Source: Aquificaceae bacterium (lineage in GTDB: Bacteria > Aquificota > Aquificia > Aquificales > Aquificaceae). From it: DNA of 6,179 nt. Positions within the stretch are counted from its first letter, which is position 1. Each line of letters starts with the position of its first letter. The notes beneath the pieces were generated by a model. That model worked only from the letters and a program-made list of their open reading frames with translations, made no database searches and was not told the origin of the DNA. The stretch covers positions 1-6,179 of the forward strand of contig WFYH01000012.1 of the NCBI GenBank assembly GCA_015490215.1. The letters are read 5' to 3'. Shown here piece by piece: positions 1-5,849 of this stretch. The translations under genes and the position numbers were made by a program.

Positions 1-2
1 AC

Positions 3-1004
3 TCTTACCACTCGGTAGCCCTTATCTCTTCAGTAGCCCTTACCGTCCTTGCTTTTTACGCCTTTACCCACTTTAAAAGGGGCGTGCTCGGTGAATACCT
101 TCCAGCCTTTGCGATAGCCTTCACGGGGCTGGTAGCTTCCGTTATCTTCTTCCTTAAGACAAAGGACTTTTACAGATTCCTGTCCATACTCGTTCTGTCT
201 TCGGGTGCTCCCATTTACTTTGTCCTGATAAAGGGAGGGGTTAACCCCTTTGACTACGCTTGGGTGGTTGTCTTTTTCAGCGTATGCTACATGATACTTC
301 CCCTCAAGAGGGCAAACCTCGTGGCGTCCTTTTACTTTGCTCTCGTCACTTTAACCCTCGTCCTTGGGGAGCTTAAGGTTATAAACATTCCCAGCTCGCT
401 GAGCGAAGTCTACCCCATTCTATTGGCTTCCCTGATAGTCATACTTATAGCTAACAGCGCCATGAGGGAGTTTCACGAATGGGTAAACAAGCAGGTGGAC
501 TTTGCACTCCACGACAGCCTGACAGGTCTATACAACAGGGGCGTTATAGCGGAGATCCTCCGCAAAGAAACGGAAGCCTTTAAAAGGAGCGGGGTGCCCA
601 TGTGTATACTCTTGGTGGATGTGGACCACTTCAAGAGCATAAACGACACATACGGACACTCCACAGGTGACATGGTTCTAAGAACGATAGCCAGAATACT
701 CTCCCGCAACCTGAGGTCGGGAGATTCAGCCGGAAGGTGGGGTGGGGAGGAGTTCCTTGTGATCCTTCCGGGGACCACCTTAGACGGTGGGTTGAATGTG
801 GCAAAGAGGTTGCTCTCGGAAATCCGGAGGGAAACAGAGACCTCAATAGGGATACCCGTTACCGTTTCTATCGGTGTTGCGTGTCTTGAAGGGGGTGATG
901 ATCCCGAGGGTCTGGTGGACAAAGCGGACAAAGCCCTCTACGAAGCCAAAAGAAGGGGCAGGAACAGAGTGGTCTGCTTTGAAAGCCTTAAAACCTTAGC
1001 CTAA
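3..1004 (+). CDS. Membrane-anchored diguanylate cyclase (GGDEF domain), 5' end outside window
   Basis: Predicted to make cyclic di-GMP from two GTP at the inner membrane. Numbering below starts at the GTG at 84. Residues 1-125 are mostly hydrophobic with about five membrane segments (roughly 6-24, 32-49, 57-72, 78-95, 109-124). The GGDEF domain fills 136-306: DSLTGLYNR (144-152), metal-site DVDHFKSIND (179-188), catalytic GGEEF (220-224), SIGVA (262-266) and the closing ADKALYEAKRRGRNR. The RSGD at 211-214, five residues before GGEEF, is an intact RxxD inhibitory site, so product feedback is expected. The GTG at 84 is probably not the true start: the frame stays open to base 3, with no ATG, GTG or TTG before 84, and codes for another hydrophobic segment (SVALISSVALTVLAFYAF). 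The gene therefore begins left of the window. No EAL or HD-GYP domain is seen. The stop overlaps that of the CDF gene on the other strand by 4 nt. The signal sensed by the membrane part cannot be inferred. Confidence 0.9.
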   Translation, partial: SYHSVALISSVALTVLAFYAFTHFKRGVLGEYLPAFAIAFTGLVASVIFFLKTKDFYRFLSILVLSSGAPIYFVLIKGGVNPFDYAWVVVFFSVCYMILPLKRANLVASFYFALVTLTLVLGELKVINIPSSLSEVYPILLASLIVILIANSAMREFHEWVNKQVDFALHDSLTGLYNRGVIAEILRKETEAFKRSGVPMCILLVDVDHFKSINDTYGHSTGDMVLRTIARILSRNLRSGDSAGRWGGEEFLVILPGTTLDGGLNVAKRLLSEIRRETETSIGIPVTVSIGVACLEGGDDPEGLVDKADKALYEAKRRGRNRVVCFESLKTLA

Positions 1005-1906
1005 TGGTGATGGTGGGTCTTGATATTACCTCCGCTGAGCAAGGGACAGGTGGGCGGGCAGGCGTAGCCTTCCCTTTCTATCTGAACGGTGGTGTGGTTT
1101 ATACCGAAGTCCTTGGCTATCTTTTCCACCTCTTTTAGTATGAAGTTGCAGTCTTGGACCTCCGATACCACCACGTGAACGGTCAAGACAACGCTTCCGG
1201 AAGTTATTGACCAAACGTGCAGATCGTGGACATCAACCACCCCCGGAAGCTCCTTTATTCTGTCCTCTATAGCCTGTGCGTCAACCGCAGAGGGAACAAG
1301 CTCAAGGAGAACGTTCAGGGACTCCCTTATAACCGAGTAGGCACCCGGAAGAATGAGTAAGGAGATGGCTATGCTGAGAACAGGATCCGCAAGGTATAGA
1401 CCAAAGAAGGTAACCGCCAACCCCGCAAGGATAGCCGCCACAGAGCCGAGGGTATCGGTTATAACGTGCAGGAGGGCGGACTTTACGTTTATGTTCTCTT
1501 TGGAACTCCTGTAAAGGATATATCCCGCTATCAGGTTGATGATAAGCCCGACCACTGCCACCGCGAGCATCTGGGGTCCGAGGACGGGTTCGGGGTTTAC
1601 GAACCTGTTAAAAGCTTCGTAGGCTATGTATCCTATAAGCCCCAGCAGGAATATACCGTTTAAGAAGGCGGTAAGGACCTCAAGCCTGTAAAGACCGTAG
1701 GTCATGGATTTTCCCTTCGCCCTTTGGACGATAATTTGGGTTATGAGAGCCATCAGAAGGGAAACGCTATCGGTGAGCATGTGACCCGCATCCGACAGAA
1801 GTGCGAGGCTGTTGGTAACTATTCCTCCTATAAATTCAACTACGGTGAAGGTTGATATAAGCAGAAAGCTTACCGTCAAAGCCCTTATACTGTCGCTTCT
1901 GTCCAT
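1001..1906 (-). CDS. CDF-family zinc/divalent cation efflux transporter (CzcD/ZitB-like)
   Basis: Cation diffusion facilitator of 301 aa, expected to export Zn2+ (perhaps Co2+ or Cd2+) from the cytoplasm in exchange for protons. Six membrane segments fit roughly 9-29, 33-57, 78-98, 112-131, 144-168 and 170-190. The two intramembrane metal motifs are both HxxxD: H42/D46 in SDAGHMLTD (segment 2) and H147/D151 in HVITD (segment 5), the pattern of zinc-selective members. The cytoplasmic C-terminal domain has VHDLHVWSITSG (226-237), H244 and H271. The protein ends in a Cys/His tail, CPPTC (283-287) and four terminal His (298-301), that may bind metal; the loop between segments 4 and 5 is not His-rich. 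It is the last gene of the leftward cluster, 13 nt after mltG. I see no Shine-Dalgarno before the ATG, so it may depend on coupling to mltG translation. The exact metal is inferred. Confidence 0.93.
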   Translation of the reverse strand: MDRSDSIRALTVSFLLISTFTVVEFIGGIVTNSLALLSDAGHMLTDSVSLLMALITQIIVQRAKGKSMTYGLYRLEVLTAFLNGIFLLGLIGYIAYEAFNRFVNPEPVLGPQMLAVAVVGLIINLIAGYILYRSSKENINVKSALLHVITDTLGSVAAILAGLAVTFFGLYLADPVLSIAISLLILPGAYSVIRESLNVLLELVPSAVDAQAIEDRIKELPGVVDVHDLHVWSITSGSVVLTVHVVVSEVQDCNFILKEVEKIAKDFGINHTTVQIEREGYACPPTCPLLSGGNIKTHHHH

Positions 1907-1919
1907 AGTTGATAATAAT

Positions 1920-2897
1920 TTAGCGATAACGGCGCTTTATGCGGGCTATATTTCTCCTGTGCTGGGAGTAGGTGGTGCTGAAAAGGTGCCTCCTTCTTTT
2001 TGGATCCACCACAAAGTAAAGGTATCCGACCTTTGCGGGATTCAGGGCGGCTTTGAGGGAGCTAAGACCAGGATTGCATATAGGGGTAGGGGGCAAGCCG
2101 AAGTAAAGGTAGGTGTTGTAGGGGTCATCTATAGAGAGGTGTTCTTTGGTAAGCTTTCCCTCCCACAGCCCTCTTCTCTTTAGGGCGTATATAACCGTGG
2201 GATCAATCTGGAGCTTCATCCTCCTTTTTAGCCTGTTGTAGATAACCGCTGCTATCAGAGGTTTTTCATCCTCCCAGAAGGTTTCCTTTTCAATCATAGA
2301 AGCCACCGTGACCCATTCCTCAAGGGTAAGCCCTTTTTCTGCAACCTTGGGTCTAAGCTCTGCGGTCTTCTTGAGGAAGTTTCTGAACATCGTATCTATA
2401 ACCTTTATGGGGTGGGTATTCTTTGAAAAGTAGTAGGTGTCTGGAAATAGGAAGCCTTCCATGGTTGAGCTGGTAAGCCCGTAGCCCCTTGCCACCTTTT
2501 CTGAAGTGGCGTAAGCCAAGAAGTCCTCCCTTCTACATACCCCCGCCCTGTGGAGAATCTCCGCTATATCGTAAATATCGCTTCCCTCAACCACTACCAC
2601 CTTGTGGAGCTTTCTGAGTCCCTTTGAAAGCTTTTCGTATACCTCAAAGGGAGTAACGTAGCCTTCAAACTCGTATTCTCCAGCTTCAAGTTTGCTCTTT
2701 TTTACTGCATGTATGAGAGCAAAGGCAAGCCTGCTTCTGATTACCCCCGCTTCGTGGAGTATCTCCATTATCCTGAAGGCTCCTATCCCGTAGGGTATCT
2801 CTACAGTCTTCTTCTCCACATAAACCGGTAGAAAGGCGTAGACCAGATAAAAGGAAAGGGCAACCGCAGGAAGCACAAGGAGGAGAGGTTTCCTCAT
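1920..2897 (-). CDS. mltG: Endolytic murein transglycosylase MltG (YceG-like)
   Basis: A 325-aa inner-membrane lytic transglycosylase that cuts nascent glycan strands and is thought to set their length. One N-terminal membrane anchor (about 4-24) is followed by a LysM-like region and the YceG domain. Family landmarks are EGFLFPDTYYF (147-157), the catalytic motif ASMIEKET (199-206, catalytic Glu expected at 203), AAVIYNRL (216-223), LQIDPTVIYAL (229-239), DDPYNTY followed by GLPPTPICNPG, and the C-terminal YFV followed by FSTTYSQH. The length is close to that of E. coli MltG. The start is supported by a GGAG about 8 nt upstream and by a 4-nt ATGA overlap with the ruvX stop codon, so the two are probably translationally coupled. 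No residue that I expect in the active site is missing. Confidence 0.96.
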   Translation of the reverse strand: MRKPLLLVLPAVALSFYLVYAFLPVYVEKKTVEIPYGIGAFRIMEILHEAGVIRSRLAFALIHAVKKSKLEAGEYEFEGYVTPFEVYEKLSKGLRKLHKVVVVEGSDIYDIAEILHRAGVCRREDFLAYATSEKVARGYGLTSSTMEGFLFPDTYYFSKNTHPIKVIDTMFRNFLKKTAELRPKVAEKGLTLEEWVTVASMIEKETFWEDEKPLIAAVIYNRLKRRMKLQIDPTVIYALKRRGLWEGKLTKEHLSIDDPYNTYLYFGLPPTPICNPGLSSLKAALNPAKVGYLYFVVDPKRRRHLFSTTYSQHRRNIARIKRRYR

Positions 2898-3286
2898 AAG
2901 CTCTCCAAGAACTCTTCAAGTATTATCTGAGCGGAGAGGGCGTCTATGTGCTCCTTTTCAAACTTTTTGCCCCTTAACCTTCTGTGTGCCTCTTGGGTGG
3001 TATACCTTTCGTCCCACAGGACTATGTCTATATGTGGAAGTTCTCTGGAAAGCCTTTCAACGAAAGCCCTTACCTCCCTCGCCCTTTGACCCTCCTTACC
3101 CGAGGGCGTAAGAGGAAGACCCACAACAATCTTCTCCACTTTACTCTCCATGACTATCCTTTTGAGTTCTTCAAGGAGGCGAGAGTTGTTTTTCAGGGTG
3201 CCCTTCGGCACCGCTATCTTCAAAGAAGAGTCACCGACAGCAAGACCTACCCTTTTAGAACCGTAGTCTATGGAAAGAACCTTCAA
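2894..3286 (-). CDS. ruvX: Putative pre-16S rRNA nuclease / Holliday junction resolvase-like RuvX (YqgF)
   Basis: A 130-aa RNase H-fold protein of the YqgF/RuvX family. E. coli YqgF is implicated in maturing the 5' end of 16S rRNA; older annotation calls it a Holliday junction resolvase. The acidic catalytic set is visible: D7 in SIDYGSKRVGLA, E93 in WDERYTTQEA and D115 in IDALSAQIILEEF, with VVGLP (54-58) on the central strand. The start codon is TTG, not ATG: the codon at 3284-3286 reads TTG and shares bases with the TGA stop of the preceding small gene (TTGA, 4-nt overlap). A GGAG at 3291-3294 lies at short spacing. The family's N-terminal strand begins exactly here, so no other start is reasonable. 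Its stop overlaps the mltG start by 4 nt. Confidence 0.95.
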   Translation of the reverse strand: MKVLSIDYGSKRVGLAVGDSSLKIAVPKGTLKNNSRLLEELKRIVMESKVEKIVVGLPLTPSGKEGQRAREVRAFVERLSRELPHIDIVLWDERYTTQEAHRRLRGKKFEKEHIDALSAQIILEEFLESL

Positions 3287-3477
3287 GTTTCTCCGGAGGT
3301 TTTAAAGCCTACAACCTTATACAGGGGACAGAAGCCTACAGCAGAGGTTACGAGGAAGACTATTCCCACCAGTCCGAGTATCCACCAAAGCCCCCCGTTT
3401 GAGAATGCTAAAAACAGGAAGATTATTGCGAGAATTACCCTAAGGGCCCTGTCCCAACCTGCCATATTTTTTTCCAT
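3283..3477 (-). CDS. Small DUF2892 (YgaP-type) inner-membrane protein
   Basis: A 64-aa membrane protein of unknown function resembling the DUF2892 family, the membrane part also found at the end of some rhodanese proteins such as YgaP. The typical layout is present: a short polar start with NMAGWDRALR, where the family usually has a conserved Asp-Arg, a first hydrophobic helix (about 12-27), a turn with NGGLWW, a second helix (about 29-48), then the signature GFCPLYKVVGF (48-58). A strong AAGGAGGG at 3484-3491 sits about 7 nt before the first ATG and decides the start over the Met five codons in. The gene begins 24 nt after the encoded CCA of tRNA-Ser and ends inside the TTG start of ruvX. 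No rhodanese domain is attached. Its biochemical role is not known and I do not assign one. Confidence 0.88.
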   Translation of the reverse strand: MEKNMAGWDRALRVILAIIFLFLAFSNGGLWWILGLVGIVFLVTSAVGFCPLYKVVGFKTSGET

Positions 3478-3483
3478 GGCTCG

Positions 3484-3491
3484 CCCTCCTT
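3484..3491 (-). promoter_or_regulatory. Shine-Dalgarno of the DUF2892 gene
   Basis: AAGGAGGG on the minus strand, about 7 nt from the ATG at 3475-3477. It lies in the 24-nt gap left after the tRNA-Ser 3' end, so processing of the tRNA could leave the downstream mRNA with a very short leader starting with, or close to, this site. Confidence 0.75.
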
Positions 3492-3501
3492 GTTTTTATT
3501 T

Positions 3502-3593
3502 TGGCGGAAGGGGAGGGATTCGAACCCTCGGTGCCCCGAATGGGGCACACGGCGTTTCCAGCGCCGCGCCTTCGTCCGCTCGGCCACCCTTCC
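3502..3593 (-). tRNA. tRNA-Ser (anticodon GGA)
   Basis: A complete 92-nt class II tRNA including an encoded CCA end. The acceptor stem is GGAAGGG pairing with CCCTTCC, followed by discriminator G and CCA. The D arm is GCCGAGCGGACGAAGGC. The anticodon stem CGGCG/CGCCG holds loop CTGGAAA, with anticodon GGA at 3557-3559, reading UCC and UCU. A long variable arm (GTGCCCC - ATTC - GGGGCAC, 7 bp) is the mark of tRNA-Ser, and the T arm is GAGGG-TTCGAAT-CCCTC. Stems are fully paired and GC-rich, as expected in a thermophile. It lies between ygfZ (14 nt upstream) and the DUF2892 gene (24 nt downstream), all on the same strand, so it is embedded in a protein-coding transcription unit and would be released by RNase P and 3' processing. 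Confidence 0.97.
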
Positions 3594-3606
3594 TTACCTT
3601 CTTTAA

Positions 3607-3636
3607 ATTATAAAATGCACTCTTTTATTCCGGAAA
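3607..3636 (-). promoter_or_regulatory. Putative sigma70-type promoter for tRNA-Ser and downstream genes
   Basis: On the minus strand a perfect TATAAT (3607-3612) overlaps the ygfZ stop codon. The start of transcription would fall near 3600, about 7 nt before the mature 5' end of the tRNA. The -35 is weak: TTTCCG at 3631-3636 with an 18-bp spacer matches TTGACA at three positions. The placement, rather than the -35, makes this credible. If it is active, the tRNA, DUF2892 gene, ruvX, mltG and the CDF gene could be transcribed independently of rplY. Confidence 0.55.
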
Positions 3637-4510
3637 CCTTCCCTTCGCTCAAGGTCAGCTCTTTTTCCAAGTAGTCTCTCAAAATATATCCCAAGGCGAC
3701 CGTTCCTGAAGAGTTTACCGATGTTACAGTTCCCACCTTCTTGGAGTCTGCCGAGAGGTCAGAGTTCTCCTCCAGCCCTTCACCTAAGATCTTCACCAGC
3801 GTTCTGGGCGTTTTCCCCTTGTAGTAGACTCTGGCTATCGCCTCCTGTCCTACGTAGCAACCTTTGTTCATGTCTATCGCCGTTCCTACCATCCCAGCTT
3901 CAAGGGGTGAGAAACCTTCCCTCAACTCCTTCCCTATCCTCGGTACACAGTTTTCTATCCTGATGTCCTCAAACTCCTGTTCCGAAATCTCCTTAGCTTC
4001 CTTGAAAAGGTCTGAAAGCTTTTCCGTAGGTCCAATTATGTCGTATCCCTCCGTGCGGAGCCTGAGCGGATTAGAAGCTATCAAAATACCCTCGGCTTCA
4101 ACTATCTGGAAGTCTTGGGGTTTGCGACCGAAGGTCTTTTCAACAAGCTCTCCCGCCCTATCACCAAAGAGGAAAAGGTGATCTAATTGCTCCGAGAGAT
4201 CCTCAAAGTATACCTTCAGGGAAAGCTTGAGTTTATTGAACTCCTCTATCACCTCTGAAGCGGGCTTTTCCGTGTCAAGGATGTAGTAGTCGGAGAGCTT
4301 GTATACGAAGAAGTCACCTACCGGTTGACCGTTCTGTTTGAGCCAAAGGTTGTAGTTGAAGGTGTAAGGTTTTAGAGCCTTTACGTTGTTGGTAAGCAGG
4401 CTGTGGAGAAAGTGGGTGTGCTCTTCGGGTGCGGTCATCCCTTTCATGGGGATCTTGGCAGGTTTGCCGTAGACCTTTATCTTAAAACGCCTGAGTTTCG
4501 CCTTCTTCAT
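3608..4510 (-). CDS. ygfZ: YgfZ/GcvT folate-binding protein (IBA57-type Fe-S cluster maintenance)
   Basis: A tetrahydrofolate-dependent accessory factor that helps assemble or repair Fe-S clusters in certain enzymes; related to the GcvT aminomethyltransferase but not part of the glycine cleavage system. The defining motif KGCYVGQE is present (216-223 of 300), with the conserved Cys at 218. Before it, FSPLEAGMVGTAIDMNKG matches the usual region, and a C-terminal barrel part follows (KVGTVTSVN...ALGYILRDY). The frame can be extended to an ATG at 4534, giving 308 aa, but I chose the ATG at 4508-4510. The extension contains AAAGGAGGT (4517-4525), an excellent ribosome site 6-7 nt from the inner ATG, and it would overlap the end of pth. 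With this start only 2 nt separate it from the pth stop. The tRNA-Ser gene follows 14 nt after its stop. Confidence 0.92.
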   Translation of the reverse strand: MKKAKLRRFKIKVYGKPAKIPMKGMTAPEEHTHFLHSLLTNNVKALKPYTFNYNLWLKQNGQPVGDFFVYKLSDYYILDTEKPASEVIEEFNKLKLSLKVYFEDLSEQLDHLFLFGDRAGELVEKTFGRKPQDFQIVEAEGILIASNPLRLRTEGYDIIGPTEKLSDLFKEAKEISEQEFEDIRIENCVPRIGKELREGFSPLEAGMVGTAIDMNKGCYVGQEAIARVYYKGKTPRTLVKILGEGLEENSDLSADSKKVGTVTSVNSSGTVALGYILRDYLEKELTLSEGKVSGIKECIL

Positions 4511-4512
4511 TG

Positions 4513-5085
4513 TCAAACCTCCTTTCTGTTGCAAAGCTCCATCGCATCTTCAACCGAAAGCTCAAGGGCACGAACTATGCAGTCCGCAGCCCTGACTATT
4601 GCCCTTCTTATAATCTGTTTCTCTTCGGAAGAGAAAGGTGACAGAACGTAGTTCACCACGTCCCCCTTGCTTTTGGGTCTCCCTATGCCTATCCTCAGAC
4701 GGGGAAACTGCTCGGTCTTTATGGTCTTTATTATGGATTCCATCCCCCTGTGACCGCCGGAGCTTCCTTTGAGCCTCAGGCGCGTAGTTCCCGGGGGCAA
4801 ATCAAGGTCGTCGTAAACCACGAGCATCTCCTGAGGAGAGATTCCGTTTTCCTCAAGGAGATTTTCCACCGCCAAGCCGGAGTTGTTCATAAAAGTTTGG
4901 GGTTTGGCTAAGATAACCTCTCTACCGCCCAAGCGCATCCGGTAGACGTGGGATAGAGACTCTTCCCGAAAATCTTTTAGTCTAAAGCGCTTTACAAGTT
5001 CGTCAATGACCATAAAGCCTACATTGTGACGGGTTTCTTTGTATTTCTCCCCCGGGTTACCGAGACCGACAACGAGCTTTATCAT
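4513..5085 (-). CDS. pth: Peptidyl-tRNA hydrolase Pth
   Basis: A 190-aa cytoplasmic enzyme that cleaves the ester bond of peptidyl-tRNAs released prematurely from ribosomes, recycling the tRNA. The bacterial Pth pattern is complete: LVVGLGNPGEKYKETRHNVGF (4-24) with N10 and the catalytic H20, KPQTFMNNSG (61-70) with the substrate-binding Asn, YDDLDLPPG (91-99) with D93, and the GSSGGHRGMESI block (107-118 region holding the conserved Asn/Gly-rich loop position). Family length is about 190. The start overlaps the rplY stop by 4 nt (ATGA). The nearest Shine-Dalgarno-like run, GGGGAGGAG, is about 14 nt upstream inside the bL25 acidic tail, so coupled re-initiation is likely. The rplY-pth pairing is common in bacteria and supports both calls. 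Confidence 0.97.
   Translation of the reverse strand: MIKLVVGLGNPGEKYKETRHNVGFMVIDELVKRFRLKDFREESLSHVYRMRLGGREVILAKPQTFMNNSGLAVENLLEENGISPQEMLVVYDDLDLPPGTTRLRLKGSSGGHRGMESIIKTIKTEQFPRLRIGIGRPKSKGDVVNYVLSPFSSEEKQIIRRAIVRAADCIVRALELSVEDAMELCNRKEV
4517..4525 (-). promoter_or_regulatory. Shine-Dalgarno that fixes the ygfZ start
   Basis: AAAGGAGGT on the minus strand lies inside the last codons of pth, 6 nt before the ATG at 4508-4510. It argues that the upstream in-frame ATG at 4532-4534 is not used, because the site would then fall within the ygfZ coding sequence. Confidence 0.8.
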
Positions 5086-5684
5086 TCAGCAGGTTGTTGC
5101 TCCTCCCCTTCCGCGGACTCCTCTTCGGTGGTTTCCTCAGCTTCGGGTTCTATAACAACCGCCACAGTCTCTTCAGGGTTGTCTATAACGGTGCAACCCT
5201 CCGGAACGGGGATATCTCTAACGTGGAGAGCCTCACCCAAACCGAGACCGCTTACGTCCACCGTTATCTTATCCGGCAGATCCACAGGTCTTGCCTTAAT
5301 TGTAAGGGAGTGCATAAGGATCTCAAAGGTTCCACCGAGCTCAACACCGGCAGGCGTTCCCACAAATTCTATGGGAACCTCAATCTCAATGTCGGTAACG
5401 TTGGCAAGATCATAGAGATCTATATGGATGGGATCGTCCCCAAGCCAACCGAACTGAATATCCTTCAGTATACATACCCTTTTCTCTCCGTTCAGCTCCG
5501 CTTCTATCAGAAAGGTCTCACCGTGGGGTAGGTTCAGAAAGTCCTTTACGCTCATCCACGCATGGGCGTTCTCAACCCCTTTGCCGTATATCTCCACCGG
5601 TATGAAACCTTCCCTTCTCTTCCTCTTGGTTTCGCTCTTCCTGCCGGGAACCCTCTTCTCCAGCTTTACCTGAACCCTGCGCAT
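5082..5684 (-). CDS. rplY: Large-subunit ribosomal protein bL25 (TL5/CTC family)
   Basis: A 200-aa 5S rRNA-binding protein of the large ribosomal subunit. Residues about 1-92 form the L25 domain: a basic N-terminus with RKSETKRKRREGFIPVEIYG, then ILKDIQF and DDPIHIDLYDL (83-92). Residues 95-180 form the second beta domain of the TL5/CTC type, with EVPIEFVGTPAGVELGG and VDLPDKITVDVSGLGLGEAL, which makes it longer than the one-domain E. coli protein (about 94 aa). The last 22 residues are a Glu-rich tail of low complexity. AGGAGGT (5692-5698) lies about 7 nt upstream of the ATG. It is the first gene of the leftward cluster and has its own predicted promoter; its TGA overlaps the pth start. Confidence 0.97.
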   Translation of the reverse strand: MRRVQVKLEKRVPGRKSETKRKRREGFIPVEIYGKGVENAHAWMSVKDFLNLPHGETFLIEAELNGEKRVCILKDIQFGWLGDDPIHIDLYDLANVTDIEIEVPIEFVGTPAGVELGGTFEILMHSLTIKARPVDLPDKITVDVSGLGLGEALHVRDIPVPEGCTVIDNPEETVAVVIEPEAEETTEEESAEGEEQQPAE

Positions 5685-5714
5685 TAACCGAACCTCCTGT
5701 GATGGAGACGAAAT

Positions 5715-5743
5715 ATTATCCTACATTCAAACACACAGCGCAA
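5715..5743 (-). promoter_or_regulatory. rplY: Putative sigma70-type promoter of the rplY operon
   Basis: On the minus strand TTGCGC (5738-5743) and GATAAT (5715-5720) are separated by exactly 17 bp. The -10 matches TATAAT at five of six positions and the -35 matches TTGACA at three. The start of transcription would be near 5708, leaving a leader of about 24 nt that holds the Shine-Dalgarno AGGAGGT at 5692-5698. There is no room in this leader for a structured riboswitch or autoregulatory element. Confidence 0.6.
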
Positions 5744-5769
5744 GGGGGATAGGACTAACTTTCTTTTAG

Positions 5770-5799
5770 ATAATAGATTGGGTTGGTGCAAATACACAA
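5770..5799 (-). promoter_or_regulatory. Possible second, upstream promoter for rplY
   Basis: Minus-strand TTGTGT (5794-5799), an 18-bp spacer and TATTAT (5770-5775). The -10 matches five of six positions, the -35 three of six. It would start transcription near 5763, upstream of the better-placed promoter at 5715-5743. AT-rich matches of this kind arise by chance, so this is tentative. Confidence 0.25.
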
Positions 5800-5820
5800 G
5801 AATTGCGCTTGCAAGACCGA

Positions 5821-5849
5821 CTTCAGACTCCACACGGCAGATTAGGAAC
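5821..5849 (-). repeat. Degenerate terminal CRISPR repeat
   Basis: Identical to the other repeats over the 23 bases farthest from its left end, but the last bases in array orientation read GGAGTCTGAAG where the others read GGAGTTGAAAG. The change can be viewed as one inserted C and one lost A. Decay of the 3' part of the final repeat is a usual sign of the old, leader-distal end of an array. Confidence 0.9.

Larger units (their letters stand above)
5685..5820. other. Intergenic region between rplY and the CRISPR array
   Basis: 136 nt with no credible gene. It holds the rplY ribosome site and one or two promoter matches in the half next to rplY. The half next to the array is the trailer side of the CRISPR locus; it contains a short palindrome CTTGCAAG around 5809-5816 and a weak TGCAA/TTGCA inverted pair, but no stem followed by a T-run that would pass for an intrinsic terminator of the array transcript. 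Confidence 0.6.

Noticed and set aside
84..86. GTG as the true start of the GGDEF gene
   Set aside because: The frame is open to the window edge and codes for an additional membrane segment, and the AAAAGGGG before the GTG is too close to act as a ribosome site. The real start is probably upstream.
473..931. 152-codon minus-strand open frame
   Set aside because: It is antisense to the well-conserved GGDEF domain and low in complexity (Ser/Arg/Pro-rich).
1812..2183. 123-codon plus-strand open frame across the mltG-CDF junction
   Set aside because: It is a shadow of two clear minus-strand genes.
2984..3613. 209-codon plus-strand open frame
   Set aside because: It is antisense to ruvX, the DUF2892 gene and tRNA-Ser, all of which are certain, and its product has no recognisable features.
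4511..4534. Eight-codon N-terminal extension of ygfZ
   Set aside because: The extension contains the Shine-Dalgarno of the inner ATG and overlaps pth, so the longer start is unlikely.
5094..5531. 145-codon and overlapping 129-codon plus-strand open frames
   Set aside because: Both are antisense to rplY and have no support from start sites or motifs.
5744..5820. Intrinsic terminator or small RNA between array and rplY
   Set aside because: Only short inverted pairs are present, without a stable stem plus T-run, so I do not call one.
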